Positions 44,925-54,764 of a stretch of DNA of 64,000 nucleotides are shown here, one piece after another. The notes below the pieces were generated by a model. The model was not told the origin of the DNA. It saw only the letters and a program-made list of their open reading frames with translations, and searched no databases. The stretch's first letter is position 1. The number at the start of each line of letters is the position of its first letter. The DNA comes from Megaustenia siamemsis (taxonomy: Eukaryota; Mollusca; Gastropoda; Stylommatophora; Ariophantidae): contig JAVIAB010000025.1 in assembly GCA_032433765.1 (NCBI GenBank), positions 33,024,115 to 33,088,114 on the forward strand, read 5' to 3'. A program made the translations under genes and the position numbers.

Positions 44925-45690
44925 CATCATCATTGAGTGCAGTCTCCGCATCGAAGGTTGGCTACCATGGAGCGCCATTCCGTTCTGTTTCTTGCTTTGA
45001 TGATGCAGGTTATCATAGGTTGACTCGTCCATCTTTTGCTGTTACTCGTCCATGTTAGTCTTGGTCTGCATCTGCCTCTTTTACCTTGCATTTTCCTTTA
45101 CAAGATTACTTTTAGTAGGTTGCTGTGTCTTTTAACATGGCCCAAAAATCTCATTTTGTCTTTTTTTTTATCTGTATTTAGTACTTTTCTTTTCTTTTCT
45201 TTTTTTTTCATTTTTAGTTGAATTAAGATTTCATCGTTTTTTTCTTTACTGTTCATCCAGTTCTACCTATTCTTCTATGAATCTCCATTTCAAAGGCTTC
45301 ACTTTTTCTGTTCTGTTTTCTTATCTAATGTCCATGTTTCTCCACCATACAGAAATGTTGAGATGATATAACATTTTGCTATTCTAGTTTTTAGTCCTGG
45401 TGTTTTTGTTTTGATGTTAGTATATTTTTCATGGCAATAAAATTACTTTTTGCCACACCTATTATTTTGTTTATTTCAGTTTTACAGTTTCCATCACATG
45501 TTATAGTATGTCGGAGGTAGTTGTTTCTCTGAACTGTCTCCAAGTCTATTCCTTCAACTTTGATATCCACTTGTAGGTATTGAGTATTTTCGTTGTTTAT
45601 GATCGTAGTTTCAGCACCAATTTTGATAAAACCCTGAACAACGCCCATTTTGTTACACAAAATTTGAGGTCCAGATAACACAAATGCCCT
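44925..45690 (-). mobile_element. LINE family T, ~765 bp
   Basis: Minus strand. 45681-45391 is open with KMGVVQGFIKIGAETTIINN, VDIKVEGIDLETVQRNNYLR and IGVAKSNFIAMKNILTSKQK. The rest is frame-shifted, with the GKCKVKEADADQD-like remnant of the RGRGRPRLTW block, and ends at the ATCATCAT tail at 44925. 5'-truncated. Confidence 0.85.
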
Positions 45691-45746
45691 AAATAATTAA
45701 TTTAATCAAAGAAACAAAATCAAATAACCAAATGCTATATAATAAA

Positions 45747-45855
45747 ATGAAAATTGCATTTACTGTAACTTAGTGAGAAGTGGGAAAGCTGCGGTGATTG
45801 TTGGAGAGAAAAAGAACGGTTAAATGTTTGGAAATAAAATCTCTTTTCATAAACT
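45747..45855 (+). repeat. Dispersed repeat family H, second copy
   Basis: AAATGAAAATTGCATTTACT, GTAACTTAGTG and CTTTTCATAA, as at 36765. Confidence 0.6.
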
Positions 45856-45857
45856 CA

Positions 45858-47450
45858 ACATCATCATCAAGTACCGGGTCTGCTGACGTAGGTGATCATG
45901 TCTCTCCACAACTTTCGATCTCGACAGTTATTTATCATTTCTGTTGTTGACCTTCTGCCAAGCCATTCTCCTAAGCTGTCTGGCATCTTTTCTCTTTGCT
46001 TCCCTCTATCTCTTCGTCCCTCAATTTTCCCAGTTGTTACAATATATTCCAGTTGTTCTCTTCTCATTACATGACCAAAATTGATGATTGTTGCTTCCTA
46101 ATATTGGAAATTAGCTCTCTTTTTGCTTTGGCCTCTTTCAGAACATTTTCATTACTCTTCTTAGCTGTCCATGGTATTCTTAACATTCTTCTGTAAAACC
46201 ACATTTCTACAGACTCCAGTGATTTCCTTGTCTTTTGTCCTATTGTCCATGATACACATCCAAATGTACGCATGCAATGGGTAGAGTCGTTGCAGAAATC
46301 CAAAATACGTAAGGTCACCTTTGTCTATGTCCCTGGACATGCGGGAGTACGGGGAAATGAGAGAGCGGACAGGTTCGCCAGCTGCGCTGTCGTTGAGGAC
46401 GGGCAACCGATGGATCGGGCGGACATCATAAATGCCCTTCGAGATGTTGGAAGAGCACAGGACTTCGACAAACACAGATCAACGTCACTTCTTCGGATGA
46501 TGGAAATGGGAATTAAGATGGGCACAGCCAGAAATTAGAAACTTGGTGGCCGTGTAAGAAGACTTATCAACCAACATAGAACTGGAGTCGTCAGTCGCTG
46601 GACACTGAGGGAATTGCTGAGGAGGGGATCTGAGCACCTATGGACATGTTCGGAGTGCAATGATGATGACCCGCAAATAACTCAATAACACATCCAAATG
46701 TTAAAACTCGCTCTACATAAAATTTAAGAACTCCATAGTATAGTATCTTTCTCTTTATTTGGAAATTTGATTTTTGCCTGAACCATTCTGCATCTCACCT
46801 CTTTTGTACATCTTCCATCTGAGGTTAACAAAGTTCCCAAATATTTAAATTCATTTACCTGTTTTAATATTGTTCCACTTGTCTTTATTTTGCACTGAGG
46901 AGATGTCTTTTTCTTTGTTGTTACCACTACCTCTGTCTTTTTGCTATTAAGGCTGAGTCCTTTATTTTTGCTTTCTTTCACTACAATGTCCAACATTTCT
47001 TGTAACTCATTTTCACTCTTAGCGATTGAGACAGTATCATCAGCATACCTTAGATTATTTATATTATGACCTCAGATTGTTATTCCAGGCATGCCCCTTA
47101 TGGATCTTAAAATAATCTCACTATACATATTAAACAAATCTGGTGACAGCACACAACCTTGCTTATACACTGTTTTATTTGTTGAAACATTCCCAATTGG
47201 TTTCCAGTTCTTATGGCCGCTGTTTATTGCCAGGTCATGTTCTTTATTATTCTTAGATCTTTGCTGTCTACATTTATGCTTTCTAAAATTTTGATTATTT
47301 CTTGGTGCTTTACTTTGTCAAATGCTCTGGTATAATCTATGGTATAGATCTGTTTTCATCTCTATGGCTCTTTCTACTAATGATCTTGTTATGTACATGG
47401 CATTGCTCGTTCGTTTACCTCTAACAAAACCACACTATCAGCACCAACTA
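45858..47450 (-). mobile_element. LINE family F, longest copy, with RT core; split by LINE I
   Basis: Minus strand, about 1.17 kb of LINE in two parts (47450-46688 and 46267-45858). Reading 5' to 3': FVRGKRTSNAMYITRSLVER (fingers); TRAFD at about 47325-47345 (motif A, Asp kept); QGCVLSPDLFNMYSEIILRS; RYADDTVSIA at about 47026-47055 (motif C, YADD kept); LVVKESKNKGLSLNSKKTEV-type sequence; FKYLGTLLTSDGRCTKEVRC; then, after the insertion, RRMLRIPWTAKKSNENVLKE and REQLEYIVTTGKIEGRRDRG with LWRDMITYVSRPGT. Stops and frameshifts make it inactive. No endonuclease domain remains. Confidence 0.92.
46268..46687 (+). mobile_element. LINE family I with RNase H domain, nested in LINE F, 14-bp TSD
   Basis: Open frame 46272-46538 begins MQWVESLQKSKIRKVTFVYV and contains VPGHAGVRGNERADRFA, the RNase H C-terminal signature found in I/Jockey-like LINEs. 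Next come AQDFDKHRSTSLLRMMEMG and a stop after GTARN; the frame continues as RVRRLINQHRTGVVSRWTLR and RRGSEHLWTCSECNDDDP. It ends CAATGATGATGACCCGCAAA and TAACTCAATA. Exact TSD ACACATCCAAATGT at 46254-46267 and 46688-46701. Confidence 0.93.
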
Positions 47451-47454
47451 CACT

Positions 47455-48830
47455 AACATTTATAACTTGGGAAGAGATGATCGATTTATACAATAGATAC
47501 ATTTATAACTTGGGAAGAGATGATCGATTTATACAATAGATACATTTATAACTTGAGAAGAGATGATAGATTTATACAATAGATACATTTATAACTTGGG
47601 AAGAGATGATAGATTTATACAATAGATACATTTATAACTTGAGAAGAAATTATAGATTTATACAATAGATACATTTATAACTTGGGAAGAGATGATAGAT
47701 TTATACAATAGATACATTTATAACTTGGGAAGAGATGATAGATTTATACAATAGATACATTTATAACTTGGGAAGAGATGATAGATTTATACAATAGATA
47801 CATTTATAACTTGGGAAGAGATAATAGATTTGTACAATAGATACATTTATAACTTGGGAAGAGATAATAGATTTGTACAATAGATCTATTTATAACTTGG
47901 GAAGAGATGATACAATAGATACATTTATAACTTGGGAAGAGATAATAGATTTGTACAATAGATCTATTTATAACTTGGAAGAGATGATACAATAGATACA
48001 TTTATAACTTGGGAAGAGATGATACAATATATACATTTATAACTTGGGAAGAGATAATAGATTTGTACAATAGATCTATTTATAACTTGGGAAGAGATGA
48101 TACAATAGATACATTTATAACTTGGGAAGAGATAATAGATTTGTACAATAGATCTATTTATAACATGGGAAGAGATGATACAATAGATACATTTATAACT
48201 TGGGAAGAGATGATACAGTAGATACATTTATAACTTGGGAAGAGATAATAGATTTGTTCAGTAGATCTATTTATAACTTGGGAAGAGATGATACAATAGA
48301 TACATTTATAACTTGGGAAGAGATGATACAATAGATACATTTGTAACTTGGGAAGAGATAATAGATTTGTTCAGTAGATCTATTTATAACTTGGGAAGAG
48401 ATGATACAATAGATATATTTATAACTTGGGAAGAGATGATACAATAGATACATTTATAACTTGGGAAGAGATAATAGATTTGTTCAGTAGATCTATTTAT
48501 AACTTGGGAAGAGATGATACAATAGATACATTTATAACTTTGGAAGAGATAATAGATTTGTACAGTAGATCTATTTATAACTTGGGAAGAGATGATACAA
48601 TAGATACATTTATAACTTGGGAAGAGATGATACAGTAGATACATTTATAACTTGGGAAGAGATGATACAATAGATACATTTATAACTTGGGAAGAGATGA
48701 TACATTTATACAATAGATATATTTATAACATGGTAAGAGATGATATACAGTAGATACATTTATCACTTGGGAAGAGATGATATACAGTAGATATATTTAT
48801 CACTTGGGAAGAACCACAATATTAAATAAT
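47455..48830. repeat. 43/35-bp minisatellite with a 113-bp higher-order unit
   Basis: Basic unit ACATTTATAACTTGGGAAGA plus GATGATAGATTTATACAATAGAT (43 bp) before about 47880. Afterwards 43-bp units mix with 35-bp units lacking the AGATTTAT part. Between about 48158 and 48644 a 43+35+35 block repeats every 113 bp. The array starts where LINE F is truncated. Confidence 0.93.
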
Positions 48831-48976
48831 ATGTTCTATAGTTTTTGGATACACTTGCCATGTGCACTGAATGCTTTCACTTAATAGAAGCTGGCATCCA
48901 AACTGTAATGTCCTGTTTTAAGTCTACAGTAGTCTGGTGTCTTCTTTTCAATGTTAGTGTAGGGTCTTTTAGATAT
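48831..48976. other. Unique spacer downstream of the receptor-like exon
   Basis: Possible 3' UTR or intron of the minus-strand gene. No polyadenylation site can be fixed. Confidence 0.3.
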
Positions 48977-48987
48977 ATGCTTTTTGT

Positions 48988-49196
48988 CATCATTGAGTGC
49001 CGTCTCTGCATCGAAGGTTGGCTACCATGGAGCACCATTCCGCTCTGTCTCTTGGTTTGATAGGCTGACTTATCCATCTTTTGATGTTACTCGTCCATGT
49101 TAGTCGTGGTCAATCTCTGCCTCTTTTACTTTGTATTTTCCCTTCCAAGATTACTTTTAGTAGGTTGCTGTGTCTTTCAACATGCCCCAAAAATGT
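48988..49196 (-). mobile_element. LINE family T, 3' fragment just downstream of the stop codon
   Basis: Minus-strand copy from the FLGHV/KRHNSLL region to the CAATGATGAC tail. An imperfect TSD is visible (ATGCTTTTTGT at 48977-48987 and ATGTTTTTGT at about 49194-49203). The copy sits about 20 bp beyond the TGA at 49220-49218, so it is in the 3' UTR or a following intron. Confidence 0.8.
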
Positions 49197-49217
49197 TTTT
49201 TGTGCAATCATATAACA

Positions 49218-49707
49218 TCACAAGCTGAATGAAAAATTTGTTTTATCTTCACTTTGATAACCTCGAAATATTACAGAAATATCGCTGCTCCAATCACTGA
49301 ACAATATATGGCTCACATTGTCATGATATACTTCTCCCTGAGCTTGGCATCGCAGCACGTATGCAAGATCATATGACTGTCTAGACAAATGCACTTTTCC
49401 TAAAAGCAATTTGTCATCTGTGTGGTAAACACGAAAAACTGGATATTTAACCGAACAAATAAATGTCCAGTTTTCATCACCAGATTGTGGTTTCATTTGT
49501 ATGTTGTATGTCAATGTCTTGAACTTGTCTACATTTTCTGGTTTACTCCATTTCACGTCTATCTGCACTGGACTGTCTTCATCTATGGCATATTCAGTTA
49601 TTTCTACGTGGACAGACTTCGGTCTGAGTTCAGAAGCTTCCTTCAGTAATGCTCCAAAGATATGTCCAGACGATATCTTTTGACCAATGTATCCAACTTT
49701 GCCAATT
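49218..49707 (-). CDS. Cytokine-receptor-like gene, fibronectin III exon
   Basis: Acceptor TTTTATTTTCAG precedes 49707 on the minus strand. The exon begins with the last base of a Lys codon shared with the exon at 53207-53704; phases match (2 nt + 1 nt). It encodes about 162 residues up to TGA at 49220-49218. The region from about residue 25, RPKSVHVEITEYAI, has the pattern of an FN3 domain: VQIDVKWSKPEN (B strand Trp), TYNIQMKP (C strand), YVLRCQAQGEV (F strand Tyr and Arg) and SHILFSDWSSDISV (G strand). FSDWS is close to the WSXWS box of class I cytokine receptors, so a cytokine-receptor D2 module is the best reading. No transmembrane segment is present. A phase-1 donor (CGAG/GTTATC or CAAA/GTGAAG near 49245) could extend the gene beyond this exon; if not, the product is truncated or soluble. 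The receptor assignment is inference. Confidence 0.6.
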
Positions 49708-49834
49708 CTGAAAATAAAAGAAAATAAAACATGAGTCAAAATAAGCAAGAAAAGAAGACAAAAATAAAGAATCCAGTTATGTTCCTTGGTGTATAGCGAA
49801 TCGTGAGACATTGCCCATAATTTTTTTTTACCAT

Positions 49835-49945
49835 TATATTTCTTTCCCTGAAAAATCTGTACCCATTTAGGACTGGGTGAACCTAGAAGGTGTCGATCGG
49901 GATCAAACTCAACTTCTTGTCTTCAGGAGTCCAGTTTTCTATCTA
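49835..49945 (-). mobile_element. SINE-1 fragment at the edge of the 41-bp array
   Basis: TTTCCCTGAAAAATCTGTAC, GACTGGGTGAACCTAGAAGG and GATCGGGATCAAACTC match the SINE-1 body and B box in reverse. The next SINE-1 segment, TTCAGGAGTCCAGTTTTCTA, is the first unit of the minisatellite. Confidence 0.85.
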
Positions 49946-51140
49946 TTACTCTACCTCATATCTTAAGAAGTCCAGTTTTTTTTAATCTACTTCTATACTT
50001 CTTGTTCTCAAAAGTCCAGTTTTCTATCTACTACTATACCTCTTGTTCTCAAAAGTCCAGTTTTCTATCTACTACTATACCTCTTGTTCTCAGAAGTCCA
50101 GTTTTCTATCTACTACTATACCTCTTGTTCTCAGAAGTCCAGTTTTCTATCTACTTCTATACCTCTTGTTCTCAGAAGTCCAGTTTTCTATCTACTACTA
50201 TACCTCTTGTTCTCAGAAGTCCAGTTTTCTATCTACTACTATACCTCTTGTTCTCAGAAGTCCAGTTTTCTATCTACTACTATACCTCTTGTTCTCAGAA
50301 GTCCAGTTTTCTATCTACTACTATACCTCTTGTTCTCAGAAGTCTAGTTTTCTATCTACTACTATACCTCTTGTTCTCAGAAGTCCAGTTTTCTATCTAC
50401 TACTCTACCTCATGTCTTAAGAAGTCCAGTTTTTTATCTACTACTATACCTCTTGTTCTCAGAAGTCCAGTTTTCTATCTACTACTCTACCTCATGTCTT
50501 AAGAAGTCCAGTTTTCTATCTACTACTATACCTCTTGTTCTCAGAAGTCCAGTTTTCTATCTACTACTATACCTCTTGTTCTCAGAAGTCCAGTTTTCTA
50601 TCTACTACTATACCTCTTGTTCTCAGAAGTCCAGTTTTCTATCTACTACTATACCTCTTGTTCTCAGAAGTCCAGTTTTCTATCTACTACTATACCTCTT
50701 GTTCTCAGAAGTCCAGTTTTCTATCTACTACTATACCTCTTGTTCTCAGAAGTCCAGTTTTCTATCTACTACTCTACCTCATGTCTTAAGAAGTCCAGTT
50801 TTTTATCTACTACTATACCTCTTGTTCTCAGAAGTCCAGTTTTCTATCTACTACTCTACCTCATGTCTTAAGAAGTCCAGTTTTCTATCTACTACTATAC
50901 CTCTTGTTCTCAGAAGTCCAGTTTTCTATCTACTACTATACCTCTTGTTCTCAGAAGTCCAGTTTTCTATCTACTACTATACCTCTTGTTCTCAGAAGTC
51001 CAGTTTTCTATCTACTACTATACCTCTTGTTCTCAGAAGTCCAGTTTTCTATCTACTACTCTACCTCATGTCTTAAGAAGTCCAGTTTTTTATCTACTAC
51101 TATACCTCTTGTCCTCAGAAGTCCAGTTTTTTAAATCTAC
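49925..51140. repeat. 41-bp minisatellite grown from the SINE-1 tRNA-like head, about 29 copies
   Basis: Unit AGAAGTCCAGTTTTCTATCT plus ACTACTATACCTCTTGTTCTC. In intact SINE-1 the piece between the B and A boxes (on the reverse strand CTTGTCCGTGGTAATCCAGT, TCACTAACCACTGAG) corresponds to this unit. A second variant with CTCTACCTCATGTCTTAAG recurs at intervals, giving higher-order blocks; the run at about 50410-50780 resembles that at 50780-51080. It lies in the intron between the two receptor-like exons. Confidence 0.9.
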
Positions 51141-51153
51141 TACTCTACTACCA

Positions 51154-51415
51154 GGGAGCCGCGATAGCTCAGTGGTTAGTGAACTGGACTACAAAGCAAA
51201 GGACAAGGGGTAGGGTTCGATCCCAACCGACAGCTTCCGGGTTCATCCAGCCTTAAATGGGTACCTGATTTTTTTCTCGGAAAGTAAAGCAGCACGGGCG
51301 TAATACCGACCACAATACCCCAAAAATCATGTGCCGAAGGTCTGTAAAATTTATGGTCACTAACACCATATTCCCTAAATGCCACTTGGCATGACGGGGG
51401 CTCTTTACTTTTTTT
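51154..51415 (+). mobile_element. SINE-1, full-length, plus strand
   Basis: GGGAGCCGCGATAGCTCAGT, A box TAGCTCAGTGGTTAG, B box GGGTTCGATCCC, GGGTACCTGATTTTTTTCTC and TTATGGTCACTAACACCATA, ending in TTTACTTTTTTTTTT. It faces the SINE-1 fragment at 49835 across the 41-bp array. No clear TSD. Confidence 0.92.
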
Positions 51416-51589
51416 TTTATTTTTATTTATTTGATAACTGTTCCATTCCATTCTATATCTTTGTGTACTTTATACTTTAGTTTAGTCAACAGATTATCAT
51501 CATTGCACAAAGGAATAGTGCTCAGATCCCCACCACAGCATGTTCCCCAGTATGAAGCATGCCAGACACCAGCAAAAGCACTAGAGATG

Positions 51590-52027
51590 GCTTTAGTTAA
51601 AAATCACAAAACCCATAGCACCGACAAAGACCCTGTCCCCAACATCCTTAGTCACCTCTTAGTCTTCATCCATGCATGTCAGATATAGGGCCCCTGTAGC
51701 CACATGGGCGTGGCAGGTGACAGTGCCTCTATTCTTTACTCGCATCCCTGTAGCCATATAAGCATGGCAGGTGACAGTGTCTCTATTCTTTACTTCCCTC
51801 CCTATAGACAGGGCCCTGTAGCCACATAAGCGTGACAGGTGACAGTGTCTCTATTCTGTACTTCCCTCCCTGTGATCAGAGCTCCTGTAGCCACATGACC
51901 AGTCCATTACAAAGTTGAGGGAAACTAGAATGTTCTTAATAGTACTCCACAGTTTGTGTGAGTGAAAGACTCATTTTAAATATGCTCTATGGACTGGCTA
52001 TGGCTCAAAAGGTCAATAGATAGATAG
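51590..52027 (+). repeat. Dispersed element with ~75-bp tandem block and K-type tail
   Basis: CCTTAGTCACCTCTTAGTCT resembles element J (CCTTAGTCGCCTCTTATGAC). 51690-51895 repeats GGCAGGTGACAGTGTCTCTA, TTCTTTACTTCCC about three times. The end, GGCTCAAAAGGTCAATAGAT plus GATAG at 52003-52027, is the family K/R terminus. Confidence 0.65.
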
Positions 52028-52635
52028 AACCAAGTATTCCAACTTTCCTCTCTCTTAGGGAAGTGTGCCTAAAAAATGTTGATTGTTTCTTTCTGATGTT
52101 TTTTAGGAACTTCCTTTTTATGTTTTGCCTCTTTGAGAATTTCTTTGTTGTTATTTTTAGCTGTCCAAGGAACTTTCAATTCTTCTGAGAAATCCCATCT
52201 CTGTGGCCTCTAATCCTTTTTTTCATTTGTTTGTCTACTGCCCATGATTCATATCCATATGTTAAGACCGGCTCTACATAACATTTAAGAACTCTTTTTC
52301 TTGTTTCTATTGTCAAAAATGGATTGCATAGTATCTTCCTCATTTTTTGGAAAGCTACTTTTGCCTGAGCCATTCTGCATCTCACCTCTTTTGTACATCT
52401 TCCGTCTGAGGTTAACAATGTACCCAGATATTTAAATTCATTTACCTGCTTTAATATTGTTGCACTTGTCTTTATTGTGTACTCAAGTGATGTCTTTTTC
52501 TTTGTTGTTACCATTACTACTGTCTTCTTGCTATTAAGGCTGAGTCCTTTATTTATGCTTTCCTTCACTATAATGTCTAACATTTCTTGTAACTCATTTT
52601 CACTCTTTGTGATTAAGACTACCATTAGCATACCT
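52028..52635 (-). mobile_element. LINE family G, RT fragment
   Basis: Minus strand. The open frame 52631-52176 has SENELQEMLDIIVKESINKG, QVNEFKYLGTLLTSDGRCTK and RVLKCYVEPVLTYGYESWAV, followed by a shifted KRKFLKNIRKKQST-like segment and a G-type end. It is truncated at its 5' side within the motif C region (RYANGSL in place of RYADDTV). The minisatellite begins exactly at that junction. Confidence 0.85.
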
Positions 52636-52950
52636 TATCATATTAGAGAGAAATGAAATGTAACATACCTTATCATATTAGAGAGAAATGAAATGTAGCA
52701 TACCTTATCATATTAGAGAGAAATGAAATGTAGCATACCTTATCATATTAGAGAGAAATGAAATGTAGCATACCTTATCATATTAGAGAGAAATGAAATG
52801 TAGCATACCTTATCATATTAGAGAGAAATGAAATGTAGCATACCTTATCATATTAGAGAGAAATGAAATGTAGCATACCTTATCATATTAGAGAGAAATG
52901 AAATGTAGCATACCTTCATCATACCTTATCATATTAGAGAGAAATGAAAT
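52618..52950. repeat. 35-bp minisatellite at a LINE 5' junction, about 9 copies
   Basis: Unit AGCATACCTTATCATATTAG plus AGAGAAATGAAATGT. AGCATACCTTA is LINE sequence (the reverse complement of the RYA codons before YADD; compare 47037-47050), so each unit includes the LINE edge plus about 24 bp of flank. Confidence 0.93.
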
Positions 52951-53206
52951 GAACAATTTTATTGTACTAGGTCACATCATTTTAAAGTGACAAGGACAGT
53001 TCCTCTTATCACGATCTTTATATTTCCCCAACTCAGTGACCAGTTAGGTGAACAGGAAATCATCATCCTGTGTTTGAACCCACATTCACTTAATCACCAA
53101 AATGCCACCTTACCACCACATTACTGGCGCTTTAATTTTTTCAAAAATAAGAATCAACAAAAATATAATAAGAAACATCGCCAATATTTTATAATAAATA
53201 TCTTAC
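52951..53206 (-). other. Intron of the receptor-like gene, donor side
   Basis: Starts with GTAAGA at 53206-53201 (minus strand). AT-rich, no repeat recognised. Confidence 0.5.
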
Positions 53207-53704
53207 TTTTGAGGTAGAATGCGATTTGCACAAGTAACCTCGCCAGTGTTCTTGGATATAGATAACTCTTTCATTTCAGTTCCATAGATCTCTTCAATGG
53301 CATCACTACCATCATTTCCTTCATCATAACAAGCAGAAGATGTTGGTTCAAAAAAGGTAAACTCTTTTCCAAAAGAGAAACCACTTTCCAAAATGATGTC
53401 ATGCTCTTCTTGCTCATTCATTAGTTCTTGCCGACTGGACTTATAATTAAGCGTGACGTCAGGAAATGATGTTGATGATGTTGTGTTGGTGAGGTCTTTG
53501 TTTAAATGAAACATCTCCAGGAATGAGTTGTCAGACATGATGTTGTAGCCATCACCATTGATGCTACGAGATGCATAATTCATCTCTGAATTATTGTTCC
53601 AAAATGTTTCTGAATTTTGGTTTTTGTGTAGAATTGTAGGGCCCATATCACTGAGATCAAAACCTTCGCTACATCCATAGAAGCCATCACACATTATTGA
53701 AACA
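53207..53704 (-). CDS. Cytokine-receptor-like gene, acidic upstream exon
   Basis: 498 nt between acceptor TTTACTCTTTACAG (before 53704) and donor AAAA/GTAAGA (after 53207). Intron phase is 2 on both sides, and the 3' phase fits the exon at 49707 exactly. It encodes about 165 residues, V-S-I-M-C-D-G-F-Y-G-C onward, rich in Asp, Glu, Ser and Asn, with possible N-glycosylation sites (NNNS, NTTS) and few Lys or Arg. No repeat, transposon or named domain is visible. Composition and phase argue for a real exon, perhaps a linker or divergent N-terminal region before the FN3 module. If the putative 5' exons near 61.6-62.1 kb join directly, translation would start at the ATG at 53694-53692 and there would be no signal peptide. 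An unseen signal-peptide exon is therefore likely if this is a receptor. Confidence 0.55.
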
Positions 53705-53734
53705 CTGTAAAGAGTAAACAAAATTACTTATAAT

Positions 53735-54435
53735 GTCACTACAAAACAGTAACAATTGCTTATTACATCACTACAAAACAGTAACAATTGCTTATTACAT
53801 CACTATAAAACAGTAACAATTACTTATTTAATCACTATAAAACAGTAACAATTACTTATTACATTGCTGCAAAACAGTAACAATTACTTATCACATTGCT
53901 GCAAAACAGTAACAATTACTTATTACATTGCTGCAAAACAGTAACAATTACTTATTACATCACTACAAAACAGTAACAAATACTTATTACATCACTACAA
54001 AACAGTAACAATTACTTATTACATCACTATAAAACAGTAACAATTACTTATTACATCACTATAAAACAGTAACAATTACTTATTTAATCACTACAAAACA
54101 GTAACAATTACTTATTACATTGCTGCAAAACAGTAACAATTACTTATTACATCATTACAAAACAGTAACAATTACTTATTACATCATTACAAAACAGTAA
54201 CAATTACTTATTTAATCACTACAAAACAGTAACAATTACTTATTACATCATTACAAAACAGTAACAATTACTTATTTAATCACTACAAAACAGTAACAAT
54301 TACTTATTACATTGCTGCAAAACAGTAACAAATACTTATTACATCACTACAAAACAGTAACAATTACTTATTACATCACTATAAAACAGTAACAATTACT
54401 TATTACATCACTATAAAACAGTAACAAATACTTAT
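53735..54435. repeat. 32-bp minisatellite, about 22 copies (intronic)
   Basis: Unit ACAAAACAGTAACAATTACT plus TATTACATCACT. Variants TTTAATCACT, ACATTGCTGC and ACATCATTAC recur. It lies just upstream of the acidic exon. Confidence 0.95.
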
Positions 54436-54764
54436 TACTTTAATAGACTATTATTGAAATAGGTGACATCACTACACTCCAGGTAAACCAGTAAGTGCTC
54501 TGTCACTTACATCAGATGACGAAGTAAGTGTGTGAGTGAGTGATAGTTCTAGCAGCTTACTGGTTATCGCACTCTGAATTCATTCTTACAGTCTGTCATA
54601 CCAACTTCTTGGACATTATGACCAGATTGTTGCACTCTCATTGAAAATAATTCAATTTTTAACTGACAAGTGATGAAGGTCTTCAAGATTTAACCCTTAT
54701 GCTAGACTATCATCCCCACAAAAGCCATACCAGAAGTTAACCTATTAGCTACTTTCACTGCCAT
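54436..54764. other. Intronic unique spacer
   Basis: Several donor-like GTAAGA/GTAAGC sites occur on the minus strand, but no phase-compatible exon can be assembled. Confidence 0.35.

Noticed and set aside
49708..49811. Hydrophobic leader (WILYFCLLFLLILTHVLFSFIF) before the FN3 exon, resembling a signal anchor
   Set aside because: It is the T-rich tract in front of a strong splice acceptor (TTTTATTTTCAG), and the exon phase matches the upstream exon. An alternative start in retained intron cannot be fully excluded.
50002..51213. Overlapping frames with VFYLLLYLLFSEVQFSIYYY repeats
   Set aside because: 41-bp minisatellite derived from SINE-1; the frame cycles because three units make 123 bp.
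51154..51240. tRNA gene in the SINE-1 head
   Set aside because: The A and B boxes are good, but the cloverleaf is not maintained and the sequence continues as a repeated SINE body with TSDs in other copies.
54440..54760. Extra exon of the receptor-like gene ending at GTAAGA (MRVQQSGHNVQEVGMTD)
   Set aside because: Leaves phase 1, which does not fit the phase-2 acceptor at 53704, and it lacks a good acceptor.
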